From Deinococcus sp. (GTDB lineage Bacteria > Deinococcota > Deinococci > Deinococcales > Deinococcaceae): 10,756 bases of DNA. The first letter of the stretch is position 1, and each line of letters begins with the position of its first letter. Position numbers and translations under genes: made by a program. The DNA lies in assembly GCF_018260555.1 (NCBI RefSeq), contig NZ_JAGLBB010000067.1, positions 4,335 to 15,090 on the forward strand, read 5' to 3'. The notes beneath the pieces were generated by a model that was given only the letters and a program-made list of their open reading frames with translations, searched no databases and was not told where the DNA came from. Positions 10,743 through 10,756 of this stretch are shown piece after piece.

Positions 10743-10756
10743 ATGACAGGCGAAGA
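10743..10756 (+). CDS. Start of a gene cut by the window edge
   Basis: An ATG followed by codons for Thr, Gly and Glu, after a purine-rich GAGGCGGGAAGC stretch that can serve as a ribosome-binding site. It lies at the right distance downstream of the strong promoter at 10687-10715. Only four codons are visible, so nothing can be said about the product. Confidence 0.45.

Overview
The window looks like chromosomal DNA from a Deinococcus species. The GC content is high, there is a clear ddrB gene (the Deinococcus-specific single-strand DNA-binding protein) with a radiation/desiccation response motif (RDRM) in front of it, a DR2231-type MazG-like nucleotide pyrophosphatase, a DinB-family protein, and an N-acylamino-acid racemase/o-succinylbenzoate synthase of the type studied in D. 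radiodurans. Most genes begin with a TANNNT -10 box only 6-7 nt before the start codon, the pattern of leaderless transcripts typical of this genus. No transposase, phage gene, CRISPR array, rRNA or canonical tRNA was found.

Layout. 1-137: two degenerate copies of a short palindromic repeat. 238-807 (+) a RimJ/RimL-like acetyltransferase, convergent with argB (840-1589, -). 1664-1719: a 56-bp repeat, which supplies the stop codon of a second acetyltransferase (1717-2223, -). 2388-3428 (+) a tRNA-dihydrouridine synthase, whose stop overlaps the start of a DinB-family gene (3425-3991, +). 3989-4044: a second 56-bp repeat, whose two ends are the stop codons of dinB-like and of the convergent arginase gene (4042-4941, -). 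5081-5608 (-) a third acetyltransferase. 5712-5865: two tandem repeats. 5866-6236: no protein gene; it holds a promoter-like box, a foldable segment with a tRNA T-arm-like hairpin, and a strong intrinsic terminator, so it may encode a small RNA. 6250-6843 (+) an exported protein of unknown function. 6876-7373 (+) MazG-like protein, ending in a repeat. 7371-7640: three repeats in alternating orientation. 7652-8200 (-) ddrB with RDRM at 8251-8267. 8360-8441: another repeat. 8467-10475 (-) a two-gene operon: racemase/synthase followed by a translationally coupled acyltransferase. 10476-10756: intergenic DNA with a perfect 16-bp palindrome and a near-consensus sigma-70 promoter reading right into a gene cut by the window edge.

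Functional themes. Arginine synthesis (argB) and breakdown (arginase) are both present but are separate units. ddrB and possibly the MazG-like enzyme serve DNA repair and nucleotide hygiene. The racemase plus acyltransferase pair resembles the N-succinyl route that converts D-amino acids to L-amino acids.

The most unusual thing here is the repeat family. About ten copies lie in one 10.8-kb window, in a short hairpin form and a long form, with shared 14-bp terminal inverted repeats. Several copies sit exactly on stop codons, oriented like the gene they follow. Small noncoding repeats are known in Deinococcus, so whether this family is already named has to be checked. I see no evidence for a novel multi-gene defence or mobile system.
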